Source: an uncultured Flavobacteriaceae bacterium (lineage in GTDB: Bacteria; Bacteroidota; Bacteroidia; Flavobacteriales; Flavobacteriaceae). From it: a stretch of 64,000 bases of DNA. Made by a program: the position numbers and the translations under genes. The stretch covers positions 124,001 to 188,000 of the forward strand of contig CAJIZF010000004.1 in assembly GCA_905181835.1 (NCBI GenBank), given 5' to 3'. The notes below the pieces were generated by a model. The model ran no database searches. It saw only the letters and a program-made list of their open reading frames with translations, and was not told where the DNA came from. Shown here in pieces: positions 27,789 to 36,707 of the stretch. Positions within the stretch are counted from its first letter, which is position 1, and each line of letters opens with the position of its first letter.

Positions 27789-27796
27789 CAAATATA
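27789..27796 (-). promoter_or_regulatory. -7 promoter element of the crt operon (near-leaderless)
   Basis: TATATTTG on the minus strand, exact TAnnTTTG, ending four bases before the crtI ATG. A regulator bound over it would directly block crtI; the CarH-like gene at 29787-30713 is the obvious candidate (inference). Confidence 0.55.
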
Positions 27797-27811
27797 GATA
27801 ATTAATTTATT

Positions 27812-27847
27812 AAAAAACCCCTCTAGAAATTGCTTTCAATGAGGGGC
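27812..27847 (-). terminator. Terminator after the DUF4397 genes
   Basis: CCCCTC / GAGGGG stem with a second inner pairing (ATTG/CAAT) and a TTTTTT run on the minus strand. It separates the DUF4397 pair from the crt operon. Confidence 0.7.
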
Positions 27848-27899
27848 TTCAATCAAAACCTAACAACAATTCTTTGTATTTTTAAGTTTTTGTTTATGA

Positions 27900-28911
27900 T
27901 TATTTTTTTAGTAATTTCTTAGTTCCAACTAAATCGTTTCCTTCCATAATTAATACTTGGTATAAACCACTTGATAAATTAGTTACATCCATACTCTGAT
28001 TAGACGCGTTGATGGTATCGGTTGCTAGATACTGTTCTACCCTGCATATCTGTGATAGCAATATTTAATTCGTAAGATTCTAATGTTGGATATTCAAAAT
28101 TTAACTCGCTAACTGCCGGATTCGGATACATCAAAAAGGTGTTGGTGTCAAAATCTTCTACTCCTAGAGTTGCTGATGGTAGCGCTACTAATTCTCCTCC
28201 CGCTGGAAGTGCTACATAAACACCAAAAGCTGGTCCATCTGAATTTTGTGATGGATCTAAAAATCCACTAGCTACCGCTACTAAAGCCGCACCATCTAGT
28301 GCAAGTGTTGCTAATGGCGCCGCATAAGCTACAACTCCTGTAGAACCGTCTGCTGTATTAATTTGTAAAGTGTAGTCAGCTGTAGGTAGTTCCAAATATC
28401 CTTGGAATTCAGTGTATGAAATGTCATCTACGATTGTTCCTGCGCCAACTCCTGTCTCAACAACGTCTACTGTTGGTGCATCTGTTGATCCATGGTGTAC
28501 TAACACATCCGTGTTTGAAGGATCTGTAGCAGATTCTCTACCCATTCCATAAACCTGTAATCCAAATGGTTGTGGTGGATTATATCCTGAACCACTAACA
28601 ATACCATCTGCAACCACAATATATGTTTCGTTTGCAGCTAAAGTTACAGCCGCAGTATAAATTGCCTCTTCTACTCCTGTACTGTTGGGAGGTGCAACTG
28701 ATAACTCAATCTCAATACCAGCTGGAGCATCAACGAATGGAGATGCTGTTCTGAAAGCAAAATTTGGTATTAATAAAATTTCGTTCAAGTATACATCTAC
28801 TGATTCAGCGGCAGCATCTGCAGAATTGTGTATTACTTGTACTCTTGCTGTTTGTGCGTAAAAATATCCTGTTACAGCAAACAGGATCATAAAAACAGTT
28901 AATCTTTTCAT
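27900..28911 (-). pseudogene. Secreted DUF4397 protein with T9SS-type C-terminal tail (tail out of frame)
   Basis: The open frame 28000-28911 starts with a signal peptide (about 1-20) and continues with the DUF4397 fold (QVIHNSADAAA ... VHHGSTDAPTVDVVE). A region with the T9SS type A sorting pattern follows (FLMYPNPAVSELNF) and is cut by TAA at 28000-28002. In the next frame the missing part of the tail is intact (NQSMDVTNLSSGLYQVLI ... KKLLKK) and ends at 27900. Dropping one C at 28020-28021 restores it. The restored product would be exported by T9SS. The biological role of DUF4397 is unknown; similar domains are common in cell-surface proteins. Confidence 0.82.
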
Positions 28912-29587
28912 AGTATGTATTTTTTTCTGGATCTAAAAATCCACTTGCTACTGCAACAAAAGCAGCACCATCTAATCCAAGAGTTGCTAAAGGAGCTGCA
29001 TAAGCTACAACACCTGTAGAACCATCAGCTGTATTAATTTGTAAAGTGTAGTCGGCCGTAGGAAGTTCCAAATATCCTTGGAATTCAGTGTAGGCTAAAT
29101 CGTCAACAATAGTTCCTACACCAACTCCCGTCTCAACAACATCTACAGCAGGTGCATCTGTTGAACCGTGGTGTACTAATACGTCGGTATTTGCTGGATC
29201 TGAAGCAGCTTCTCTACCTAATGGATAAATTTGTAAACCAAAATCTTGTGGCGGATTGTATCCTGAACCACTTACGATTCCGTCTGCAACTACCACATAC
29301 GTTTCTCCTTCTGATAGAGTAACTGGGGCAGTGTAAATAGCTTCTTCAACACCAGAACTATTTGGTGGGGCAACTGATAATTCGATTTCTTCACCAGCAG
29401 GAGCATCTATAAATGGAGATGCAGTTCTAAATTCAAAATTTGGAATTAATAAGACGTCATTTAGATAAACGTCTACAAATTCTGCTGCAGCGTCTGCTGA
29501 ATTGTGAATAACTTGTACTCTTGCTGTCTGAGCGGTAATGGTTATTGTCATAGCAAACAATAACATAGTAATAATTAACTTTTTCAT
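28805..29587 (-). CDS. DUF4397 protein, upstream paralogue, C-terminally truncated
   Basis: The first 215 or so residues, including a signal peptide (MKKLIITMLLFAMTITITAQ), align almost residue for residue with the downstream copy. After VASGFLDPEKN the frame runs over the start of the next gene, reading it out of frame until 28805. About 85 residues present in the sister, including the sorting tail, are missing. The junction looks like a deletion between tandem copies or an assembly collapse. If real, the product could not be anchored by T9SS. Confidence 0.8.
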   Translation of the reverse strand: MKKLIITMLLFAMTITITAQTARVQVIHNSADAAAEFVDVYLNDVLLIPNFEFRTASPFIDAPAGEEIELSVAPPNSSGVEEAIYTAPVTLSEGETYVVVADGIVSGSGYNPPQDFGLQIYPLGREAASDPANTDVLVHHGSTDAPAVDVVETGVGVGTIVDDLAYTEFQGYLELPTADYTLQINTADGSTGVVAYAAPLATLGLDGAAFVAVASGFLDPEKNTYYEKINCFYDPVCCNRIFLRTNSKSTSNTQFCRCCR

Positions 29588-29629
29588 AGTGTTATTTTTA
29601 AGTTTCTACAAATATCTAACAAAAAAACA

Positions 29630-29662
29630 TTTTGTTAAACAAATTTAACGTTTTGTTAAACA
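29630..29662. promoter_or_regulatory. Two 12-bp direct repeats upstream of the DUF4397 pair
   Basis: TTTTGTTAAACA occurs at 29630-29641 and 29651-29662, 21 bases apart (two helical turns). The first copy also forms an inverted GTTAAA-caaa-TTTAAC. The block lies 43-75 bases upstream of the DUF4397 start, a plausible operator. The binding protein is not known. Confidence 0.5.
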
Positions 29663-29738
29663 TTTTGTGTTTACAGAAAATATTACAAATAAAAAAATCA
29701 ATTAATATGCTGTTTTATAATATATTAGGCACAAAAAA

Positions 29739-29759
29739 AAGGATGAAAAATTCATCCTT
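29739..29759 (-). terminator. Terminator after the MerR/CarH-like gene
   Basis: AAGGATGAA / TTCATCCTT, nine perfect pairs, three-base loop, T run on the minus strand. It starts 27 bases after the stop codon. Confidence 0.85.
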
Positions 29760-29786
29760 ATGTAATTCGTAAGAGCTGCGTGTTGT

Positions 29787-30713
29787 TTAAATAACGGAGA
29801 GCTTAACTTCGTTAACTGATACTAATTCTTCTAACTTAGTTTTAAAAATAATTTGGCTGTTGGTATTTGCCTTTTTATAGTCATCCCAAATATTTCCTAC
29901 TATGATACACTTATTCTTGGTGTGTTCTAATAGTTTCGCGACGTTTAAAATAAACTCGTCTTTTTCTTCAACGGTTTTATCGATCATAAAATAGGTAATC
30001 CAAGTAATGTTTTTTATTTGAGAATTCAAGTAAAATAAATTGTCAAACGGAATGCTTTTACCCAAGTAAATAACTTCTTCACCTACTAATTTGAGGTAGT
30101 AATTTAAAAACAAAAGCCCTAATTCGTGAATTTCTCCATAAGGTAAAAACAGTACGTTAATTGGGTTATTTGATTTTTTATTGACTGGAATTTTGGCAAT
30201 ATTAAGTGCAATTTTTTGGTAGATTAAATTGGACACAAAATGTTCATGTGCAGGTTTAAGAGAATCAGTTTGCCAAAGTAAACCTAGGTGGGTAAGTAAT
30301 GGAATATAGGTATTGGTAAATATCTCTCTAAAAGTTATTTTTTTACTTTGTTGATCGTATATTTCATGAAATAAATTTTGATCAAAAGTATACATACAGA
30401 TAATCAAAGAATTGATCTCGTAGGTGTTAGAAAAATCACTTAAAGCGACGGCTTTTGTTTCATCAGCTATCTGATTATCAGATAGTTTAGATATTTTTGA
30501 GATTTTGTAACCACTTTTGTAAAGAAGGCTAACATTTAATATTTTTTGTAAATCTGTGATAGCATAGGTCCTAACATTTCTGTTGAGGCGTGTCGGACTT
30601 AGGAGTTCATAACGCTTCTCCCAAATTCGAATGGTGTGCGCTTTTATTCCAGTCAGAATTTCTAAATCCTGAATGGTGAAAGTGTCTTTAATCTTGTTTA
30701 CCAATTTGTCCAT
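29787..30713 (-). CDS. MerR-family regulator with B12-binding domain (CarH/LitR-like)
   Basis: About 308 residues from the ATG at 30713; the frame reaches a TTG at 30725 inside the promoter. The N-terminal MerR helix-turn-helix (about 10-75) has the typical IRIWEKRYELLSP. The middle four-helix region has a Trp followed ten residues later by Glu-His (W147, E157-H158), the spacing I recall for the adenosylcobalamin cap of CarH. The Rossmann-like part has GEIHELG with a candidate axial His (H196). It may repress the carotenoid genes in the dark and release them in light (family knowledge plus position). It has its own terminator. Confidence 0.82.
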   Translation of the reverse strand: MDKLVNKIKDTFTIQDLEILTGIKAHTIRIWEKRYELLSPTRLNRNVRTYAITDLQKILNVSLLYKSGYKISKISKLSDNQIADETKAVALSDFSNTYEINSLIICMYTFDQNLFHEIYDQQSKKITFREIFTNTYIPLLTHLGLLWQTDSLKPAHEHFVSNLIYQKIALNIAKIPVNKKSNNPINVLFLPYGEIHELGLLFLNYYLKLVGEEVIYLGKSIPFDNLFYLNSQIKNITWITYFMIDKTVEEKDEFILNVAKLLEHTKNKCIIVGNIWDDYKKANTNSQIIFKTKLEELVSVNEVKLSVI

Positions 30714-30722
30714 TTTATCAAA

Positions 30723-30730
30723 CAAAAGTA
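30723..30730 (-). promoter_or_regulatory. -7 promoter element of the CarH-like gene
   Basis: TACTTTTG on the minus strand, nine bases before the ATG at 30713. This supports the downstream ATG over the TTG start. Confidence 0.5.
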
Positions 30731-30864
30731 CTCTTTTTATTTAATAATCAAGAATTTTTTATGTAAATAATTGTAAATTAATGATTTAATAGGTTCATTT
30801 TAATTAAAAGGGTTGTAAGGTTTAGAACTGTTAGGCGCGGACAATTTAATGATGTCCATAAAAA

Positions 30865-30888
30865 AAGGCTTACATTTATGTAAACCTT
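30865..30888 (-). terminator. Terminator after tRNA(CAU)
   Basis: AAGG-x-TTACAT / ATGTAA-x-CCTT hairpin with one mismatch and a T run on the minus strand, 13 bases after the tRNA. Confidence 0.65.
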
Positions 30889-30900
30889 AAATTTTGCTTG

Positions 30901-30974
30901 TGGTCCCACATGGGCTCGAACCATGGACCCCCTGATTATGAGTCAGGTGCTCTAACCAGCTGAGCTATGGGACC
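30901..30974 (-). tRNA. tRNA with CAU anticodon (Met elongator, or Ile2 if lysidine-modified)
   Basis: The 74-base cloverleaf has a GGTCCCA/TGGGACC-type acceptor stem, a D arm (AGCTCAGCTGGTTAGAGC), an anticodon loop CTCATAA and a T arm with GGTTCGAGCCC. CCA is not encoded. A CAU anticodon is shared by elongator Met and Ile2 tRNAs. The C4-C5 acceptor pairs recall Ile2 in other bacteria, so the amino acid is left open. Confidence 0.9.
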
Positions 30975-31029
30975 GACTTTGTTTTTGCAAATTTAGAACT
31001 CTTTATATATTTGACAAGCTATTTTTTTA

Positions 31030-31431
31030 TTATTTTATTTCCTGACATAATTCAATCAAAACTCCATTTGTAGATTTAGGGTGCAAAAAAACCACCCATT
31101 TATTATCGGCTCCTTTTTTTGGTGTTTCGTTCAATACGACAAAACCTTCTTTTTTTAATCTTAAAAGCTCGGATTCAATATCATCAACTAAAAAAGCAAT
31201 GTGGTGCATGCCTTCTCCTCTTTTATCTATAAATTTTGAAATAATGCTTTCTGGATTACTCGCCTCTAAAAGCTCTACTTTACTTTCGCCAATCTTAAAA
31301 AAAGAAGTATGAACTCCTTCGCTTTTTACTTCCTCCATTTTATAGGGCGGGCTTCCCAACAAGCTTTCATAAACTTTATTTGAATTTTTAAGGTTCCTTA
31401 CGGCGATCCCAATATGTTCTATTTTTTTCAT
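31030..31431 (-). CDS. mce: Methylmalonyl-CoA epimerase
   Basis: 133 residues of the VOC (glyoxalase) fold: two beta-alpha-beta3 repeats with metal ligands EHIGIAV at the N-terminus, GMHHIAFLV in the middle and a late Glu (LIELCQE). It interconverts the two methylmalonyl-CoA stereoisomers in propionate metabolism. The mutase genes are not in the window. The gene is alone, between tRNA(CAU) and the divergent rbfA. Confidence 0.9.
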   Translation of the reverse strand: MKKIEHIGIAVRNLKNSNKVYESLLGSPPYKMEEVKSEGVHTSFFKIGESKVELLEASNPESIISKFIDKRGEGMHHIAFLVDDIESELLRLKKEGFVVLNETPKKGADNKWVVFLHPKSTNGVLIELCQEIK

Positions 31432-31524
31432 GATTCCTTATCTATTATTAAACAAAAATAAGAATTCTAATTGCCATACATAGCTTCTGTTTACTTAATT
31501 AAAGTTTCTTTTTTTTAATTGTGG

Positions 31525-31532
31525 TATTTTTG
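31525..31532 (+). promoter_or_regulatory. -7 promoter element of rbfA (leaderless layout)
   Basis: TATTTTTG ends four bases before the ATG at 31537, so the transcript should begin at or next to the start codon. The open frame that begins at 31519 lies inside the promoter. Confidence 0.55.
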
Positions 31533-31536
31533 CAGG

Positions 31537-31932
31537 ATGAATGAAACGAATAGACAAAAGAAGATTGCAGGTGTTTTACAAAACGATCTGGCGGTCGTAT
31601 TACAAAAAATGTTACACGAATCTGGTCAGTTAGGTATTATTATTTCGGTGACCAAAGTGACCGTAACAACAGATTTGTCCTTATCAAAAGTGTATACCAG
31701 TGTTTTTCCAGCAGAAAAATCAGACGATATTGTAAAAGAACTGAACGAATTAAAGCCAAAAATAAAGCATCAAATAGCTCAAAAAACAAAACATCAGTTG
31801 CGAAAAATGCCTGATTTGGCCTTCTATAATGATGATTCTTTAGAGTATATAAACAAACTTGAGGATGCAGTTCAGGAAAAAGAAAACCCCATTATAGATA
31901 CTGATTTACTGGACAAACGAAAAAAAATATAA
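31537..31932 (+). CDS. rbfA: Ribosome-binding factor A
   Basis: 131 residues from the ATG at 31537. The KH-type fold is recognisable: IAGVLQNDLAVVLQK, then ISVTKVTVTTDLSLSKVYTSV and a C-terminal LRKMPDLAFYNDDS. It binds 30S precursors and helps 5' maturation of 16S rRNA. The permease gene starts at a TTG right at its stop, so the two are co-transcribed. Confidence 0.93.
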   Translation: MNETNRQKKIAGVLQNDLAVVLQKMLHESGQLGIIISVTKVTVTTDLSLSKVYTSVFPAEKSDDIVKELNELKPKIKHQIAQKTKHQLRKMPDLAFYNDDSLEYINKLEDAVQEKENPIIDTDLLDKRKKI

Positions 31933-33132
31933 TTGAATTTTCCTTTCTACATTGCAAAGCGATATTTATTTTCAAAAAGCAGCAAAAATGCGATTAACAT
32001 TATTGCTAGAATTGCAGTTACTGCTGCTGCGGTTGGATCTATTGCTTTGTTTATTGTTCTTTCTGGGTTTTCTGGTCTAAGAGAGTTTAGCCTTCAGTTT
32101 ACCAATGTGTTTGATGCTGATCTAAAAGTTTATTCTTACCAAGGTAAAACCATCCTATTTCCAAAGGATTTGGAAAATAGCCTGTCAGAAATTAAAGGAA
32201 TAGAAGCTTATACAAAAACAATAGAGGAAAGAATTTTTATTCAATATCGAGGTAAAAATCATGTAGCAAAAATTAAAGGGGTAGACCAAAATTTTAAAAA
32301 TGTAATCCCTATTGACAGTATTTTGTTTTTAAACGATTGGTTGGTTCCTAATCGCGACGAAGTTGTCGTTGGTTTGGGAATTTCGCAGAAACTTTCTTTG
32401 GGAGTTTTAGACTACGGTAATTTACTTGAAATTTATGTTCCTAAACCCGGAACCGGACAAATTTTAAATCCCACGGATGCTTTTACCAAAAGAAAAGCTG
32501 TTGCGTCAGGTATGTACAGTGTAAATGAAGAGTTGGATAGCGAATATGTTTTCTCTGATATGGACTATGCTAGGTCTTTATTAGCTATGAAAAAAAATGA
32601 GGTAACATCGATAGAAATCAAGCTTTCTTCAAATGCCAACGAAGATTTCGTGCGATCAGAAATTAAATCAATTTTCAATAATAGTGTTACTGTTAAAAAT
32701 AGAATTCAGCAGAACGACGGTTTATATAAAATGTTAAATATCGAAAATTTATTTGTTTACATATTTGTAAGTCTAATCGCTGCAATTGCCATATTTAATA
32801 TCACTGGAACGATAATAATGATCATTATCGATAAACGAAATAATATTAAAACACTTGTTTCATTGGGGCTAACGCTAAAAGAAGTAAGAACAATATTTTT
32901 TTACAATGGATTATTAATGACGTCTACAGGCTTATTCGTTGGTCTTTTCTTTGGAATAGCAGTAATCTTTTTTCAACAAAAATTTGGTTTTGTGTCCATA
33001 GCTCCAAACATGCCTTATCCAGTAAAGCTTGAATTTATAAATGTCGTAATTGTGTTGGTAACTATCCTTTTTTTAGGCGGTGTGGCTTCAAAAATTGCAG
33101 CAACTCGAGTTACAAAAAAGTTAATTGCTTAA
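31933..33132 (+). CDS. FtsX/LolC-E-like ABC transporter permease
   Basis: 399 residues with a TTG start immediately after the rbfA stop. It has the MacB/FtsX layout: one N-terminal transmembrane helix (about 23-45), a large periplasmic domain (about 50-265), then three helices (about 273-297, 318-342 and 365-388). IAKRYLFSKSSKNAINIIARI is the typical N-terminus of LolC/LolE-like proteins in Bacteroidota, which move lipoproteins out of the inner membrane. The partner ATPase is not adjacent. Confidence 0.85.
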   Translation: MNFPFYIAKRYLFSKSSKNAINIIARIAVTAAAVGSIALFIVLSGFSGLREFSLQFTNVFDADLKVYSYQGKTILFPKDLENSLSEIKGIEAYTKTIEERIFIQYRGKNHVAKIKGVDQNFKNVIPIDSILFLNDWLVPNRDEVVVGLGISQKLSLGVLDYGNLLEIYVPKPGTGQILNPTDAFTKRKAVASGMYSVNEELDSEYVFSDMDYARSLLAMKKNEVTSIEIKLSSNANEDFVRSEIKSIFNNSVTVKNRIQQNDGLYKMLNIENLFVYIFVSLIAAIAIFNITGTIIMIIIDKRNNIKTLVSLGLTLKEVRTIFFYNGLLMTSTGLFVGLFFGIAVIFFQQKFGFVSIAPNMPYPVKLEFINVVIVLVTILFLGGVASKIAATRVTKKLIA

Positions 33133-34121
33133 TCAAACTGATAGTCCTTAAATTTTAAAGCTACTTCGTCAATCACATTAAAAACATCAATGGAATCATC
33201 ACTAGTGACCATTTTCATTCTATATTCCTTAAAATGAGGTATTCCTCTAAAATAATTTGTATAATGCCTTCTTGTTTCAAAAACACCTAATTTTTCGCCT
33301 TTCCAATCGATCGCCATTTGCAAATGTCTTCTTGCGGCTTCAATACGTTCGGACATCGTAGGGTTTAATAATTTTTTTCCTGTTTTTAAATAATGTTGTA
33401 CCTCTCTAAAAAACCAAGGGTTACCAATACTCGCTCTACCAATCATTGCGCCGTCAAGACCAAATGAATCTCTCATTTCTTTGGCGCGTTCTGGAGTGTT
33501 AACGTCGCCGTTTCCAAAAACAGGTATGTGCATTCTCGGATTGTTTTTTACCGCTGCAATAGGAGCCCAATCAGCTGCTCCCTTATACATTTGTTTTCTT
33601 GTTCTTCCGTGAATAGCTATTGCTTTGCAGCCTACATCTTGTAATCTTTCGGCTACCTCAACAATTTTTATAGTTTCTTCATCCCAACCCAAACGTGTTT
33701 TAACTGTTATTGGTAAAGAAGTATGTTCAACCATTGCTTTAGTTAAAGAAACCATTAAATCAATATCTTTTAATATCCCGGCACCCGCTCCTTTAGAAAC
33801 AACTTTTTTTACCGGACAACCAAAGTTAATATCAATAATGTCTGGTTTCGAAGCTTCCACTATTTCAACACTTCGTAGCATTGATTCTAAATTTGCGCCA
33901 AAAATTTGAATTCCAACAGGTCGTTCTTTTTCATAAATATCAAGTTTCATAACGCTTTTTGCGGCGTCGCGAATCAAGCCCTCAGACGATATAAACTCCG
34001 TATAAACGACATCTGCCCCTTGTTCTTTGCACAAGGCACGGAACGGAGGATCGCTTACATCTTCCATAGGAGCGAGTAACAGCGGAAAATCTCCTAGTTC
34101 TATAGTGTCTATTTTAACCAT
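33129..34121 (-). CDS. dusB: tRNA-dihydrouridine synthase (DusB-like)
   Basis: 330 residues of the flavin TIM-barrel Dus family: LAPMEDVSDPPFR at the N-terminus, the conserved Cys in NFGCPVKKV, then KTRLGWD, HGRTRKQMY and GNGDV. It reduces specific uridines in tRNA D loops. Its 3' end overlaps the permease gene by four bases on the opposite strand. It is divergent from lepA. Confidence 0.93.
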   Translation of the reverse strand: MVKIDTIELGDFPLLLAPMEDVSDPPFRALCKEQGADVVYTEFISSEGLIRDAAKSVMKLDIYEKERPVGIQIFGANLESMLRSVEIVEASKPDIIDINFGCPVKKVVSKGAGAGILKDIDLMVSLTKAMVEHTSLPITVKTRLGWDEETIKIVEVAERLQDVGCKAIAIHGRTRKQMYKGAADWAPIAAVKNNPRMHIPVFGNGDVNTPERAKEMRDSFGLDGAMIGRASIGNPWFFREVQHYLKTGKKLLNPTMSERIEAARRHLQMAIDWKGEKLGVFETRRHYTNYFRGIPHFKEYRMKMVTSDDSIDVFNVIDEVALKFKDYQFD

Positions 34122-34299
34122 ATGTTTGCAAAAATAAGTAAATTAATGGCTATCTGTATACGCCTGTGTATAAGAGTAATTATTTAGATTTTAATAAACC
34201 GCATAAGCTGGTTTTTTGTAATTATCGTATTGACAATCATTTTAATTAGTTTTTTGAAACGGTTTTTAATTAAGCACTGTAAATTGGTTCCTTTTATTC

Positions 34300-34307
34300 T
34301 ATATTTG
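34300..34307 (+). promoter_or_regulatory. -7 promoter element of lepA
   Basis: TATATTTG, exact TAnnTTTG, 27 bases before the ATG. Confidence 0.5.
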
Positions 34308-34334
34308 CAAACTCAATTAGAGTAGTATTTTTTT

Positions 34335-36131
34335 ATGAAAAACATACGTAATTTTTGCATTATTGCCCATATTGATCATGGTAAAAGTACTCTAGCTGAT
34401 CGTCTTTTAGACGCCACTGGAGCAGTTACTGCACGCGAAAAACAAAACCAATTGTTAGACAGTATGGATTTGGAGCGAGAACGAGGTATTACCATTAAAA
34501 GTCACGCGATACAAATGGAATATGTTTATAAAGGAGAAACGTATGTTTTAAATTTAATAGATACTCCTGGGCATGTTGACTTTTCTTACGAGGTTTCCAG
34601 GTCAATTGCGGCTTGCGAAGGAGCCTTGTTGGTGGTTGATGCTGCTCAAAGTATTCAGGCTCAAACTATATCTAATTTGTATTTGGCACTTGAGAATGAT
34701 CTAGAAATTATCCCTGTGTTAAACAAAGTTGATTTACCATCTGCAAATCCAGAGGTGGTAACTGATGATATTGTTGGACTCTTGGGTTGTGATGCGGAAG
34801 AAGTAATTCCAGCGAGTGCTAAAACAGGTATTGGAATTGAGAATATTTTAGAGGCTATTATTGAAAGAATACCAGCTCCACAAGGAGATGTAAACGAGCC
34901 ATTACAGGCTCTAATATTTGACTCTGTTTACAATCCTTTTAGGGGAGTTGAAACCTATTTCAGGATATTGAACGGGGAAATTAAAAAGGGCCAGCATATT
35001 AAATTTATGGCAACCAATAATGACTATTATGCCGATGAAGTTGGGGCTCTTAAATTAAAACAAGAAATAAAAAGCAGCGTAAAGGCTGGAGATGTGGGTT
35101 ACTTAATCACAGGGATTAAAGAAGCTAAGGAAGTAAAAGTGGGTGATACTATTACCGATTTTAAAAATCCAACTAAAAATAGTATTGATGGTTTCGAAGA
35201 TGTTAAGCCAATGGTGTTTGCAGGGATCTATCCTGTAGACACAGATGATTACGAGGAGTTAAGAAATTCAATGGAAAAGCTTCAGCTTAACGATGCTTCC
35301 TTGGTTTTTCAGCCAGAAAGTTCAGCTGCGCTTGGTTTTGGTTTTCGCTGTGGCTTTTTAGGAATGCTTCATTTAGAAATTATTCAAGAGCGTTTAGAAC
35401 GAGAATTCGGAATGACGGTAATTACGACTGTTCCTAACGTTTCTTATTATGCTTATACCAATAAAGAACCTGACGAAATACTGTTAGTAAATAATCCTTC
35501 CGATTTACCGGAACCATCAAGTTTAAACAGGGTTGAAGAGCCTTATATAAAAGCTTCAATTATCACAAAAGCGGATTTTGTTGGTCCAGTTATGTCGCTA
35601 TGTATTGGGAAACGCGGGCAAATTACCAATCAAACCTATTTAACCCCCGAAAGGGTTGAGTTATCTTTTGATATGCCTCTCGCCGAAATTGTTTTCGATT
35701 TTTATGATCGTTTAAAAACAGTTTCAAAAGGATATGCTTCTTTTGATTATCATCCAATAGGTATGCGAGTTTCTAAACTAGTAAAGGTAGATGTGTTATT
35801 AAACGGTAATCCGGTAGACGCTTTATCTGCTTTATTACATCAAGATAATGCTTATGATGTAGGGAAAAAAATGTGTGAAAAGCTACGCCAACTAATCCCA
35901 AGACAGCAATTTGATATTCCAATTCAAGCAGCGATTGGAGCAAAAATTATTTCAAGAGAAACAGTAAAAGCGCTTCGTAAAGATGTTACTGCAAAATGTT
36001 ACGGTGGTGATATTTCTCGTAAGCGTAAACTGCTTGAAAAACAGAAAAAAGGAAAAAAACGAATGCGTCAGGTAGGGAATGTAGAAATACCTCAGGAAGC
36101 TTTTATGGCGGTACTTAAGTTAAATGATTAA
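34335..36131 (+). CDS. lepA: Elongation factor 4
   Basis: 598 residues, normal length. GTPase motifs: AHIDHGKST (G1), ERGITI (G2), DTPGHVDF (G3), NKVD (G4) and SAKTG (G5). The C-terminal domain unique to LepA is present ([19 protein letters not shown]). It acts on stalled or initiating ribosomes. It is probably monocistronic, and converges with a ferredoxin gene 14 bases after its stop. Confidence 0.98.
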   Translation: MKNIRNFCIIAHIDHGKSTLADRLLDATGAVTAREKQNQLLDSMDLERERGITIKSHAIQMEYVYKGETYVLNLIDTPGHVDFSYEVSRSIAACEGALLVVDAAQSIQAQTISNLYLALENDLEIIPVLNKVDLPSANPEVVTDDIVGLLGCDAEEVIPASAKTGIGIENILEAIIERIPAPQGDVNEPLQALIFDSVYNPFRGVETYFRILNGEIKKGQHIKFMATNNDYYADEVGALKLKQEIKSSVKAGDVGYLITGIKEAKEVKVGDTITDFKNPTKNSIDGFEDVKPMVFAGIYPVDTDDYEELRNSMEKLQLNDASLVFQPESSAALGFGFRCGFLGMLHLEIIQERLEREFGMTVITTVPNVSYYAYTNKEPDEILLVNNPSDLPEPSSLNRVEEPYIKASIITKADFVGPVMSLCIGKRGQITNQTYLTPERVELSFDMPLAEIVFDFYDRLKTVSKGYASFDYHPIGMRVSKLVKVDVLLNGNPVDALSALLHQDNAYDVGKKMCEKLRQLIPRQQFDIPIQAAIGAKIISRETVKALRKDVTAKCYGGDISRKRKLLEKQKKGKKRMRQVGNVEIPQEAFMAVLKLND

Positions 36132-36145
36132 AGTGTGAAAGGGAT

Positions 36146-36496
36146 TTACTCTCCGTGCATCCAAGATTTTTTACTGAGCAAGGCGGCTTCTGATTCTATA
36201 TTTTTTTCATCAGGGACACAGCAATCAACAGGGCAAACGGCTGCACATTGAGGCTCTTCGTGAAAACCTTTGCATTCTGTACATTTATCGGTCACTATGT
36301 AATAAAATTCGTCAGAACCTGGTTCGTTTTGTGCGTCAGCATCTGACTTAGAACCGTCAGGCAAGGTGATTAATCCTGTTAAAATTGTTTCATCTGAAAA
36401 AGACCACTCCTGATCTGGTTCATAAATTGCATTATTTGGACATTCTGCAACGCAAGCATCACAATTAATACACTCATCTGTAATTTTAATAGCCAC
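36146..36496 (-). CDS. 4Fe-4S dicluster ferredoxin
   Basis: 116 residues with two cluster-binding motifs: CINCDACVAECP near the N-terminus and CTECKGFHEEPQCAAVCP in the second half. The long loop between CxxC and the following CxxxCP in the second motif is typical of the Bacteroidota form. It carries low-potential electrons. It is divergent from a ferredoxin reductase gene 200 bases away, suggesting a shared redox role. Confidence 0.92.
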   Translation of the reverse strand: MAIKITDECINCDACVAECPNNAIYEPDQEWSFSDETILTGLITLPDGSKSDADAQNEPGSDEFYYIVTDKCTECKGFHEEPQCAAVCPVDCCVPDEKNIESEAALLSKKSWMHGE

Positions 36497-36672
36497 AACT
36501 CAATTTTTAAAAGAACAAAACTAAAATTTATCTGCGTATTATAAAGGATGTATTTTCATAAAGTTATTATAAAATACTCCTAATAATTAAAAAACTCAAT
36601 ACTTTTGACTGTGAATAAGTTTACTTCTATTAGAAAAAATCTTCAAAATCAAGAAAAAAGATAAAAGGTTTG

Positions 36673-36680
36673 TAATTTTG
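36673..36680 (+). promoter_or_regulatory. -7 promoter element for the ferredoxin reductase pair
   Basis: TAATTTTG, TAnnTTTG type, 27 bases before the ATG at 36708. Confidence 0.45.
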
Positions 36681-36707
36681 CGGTTTCAATTTTGAAAAAA
36701 CATTAAC

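Noticed and set aside
34141-34334. Riboswitch or leader element before lepA
   Set aside because: Only an AT-rich stretch and a -7 element are visible; no stable structured fold was found.
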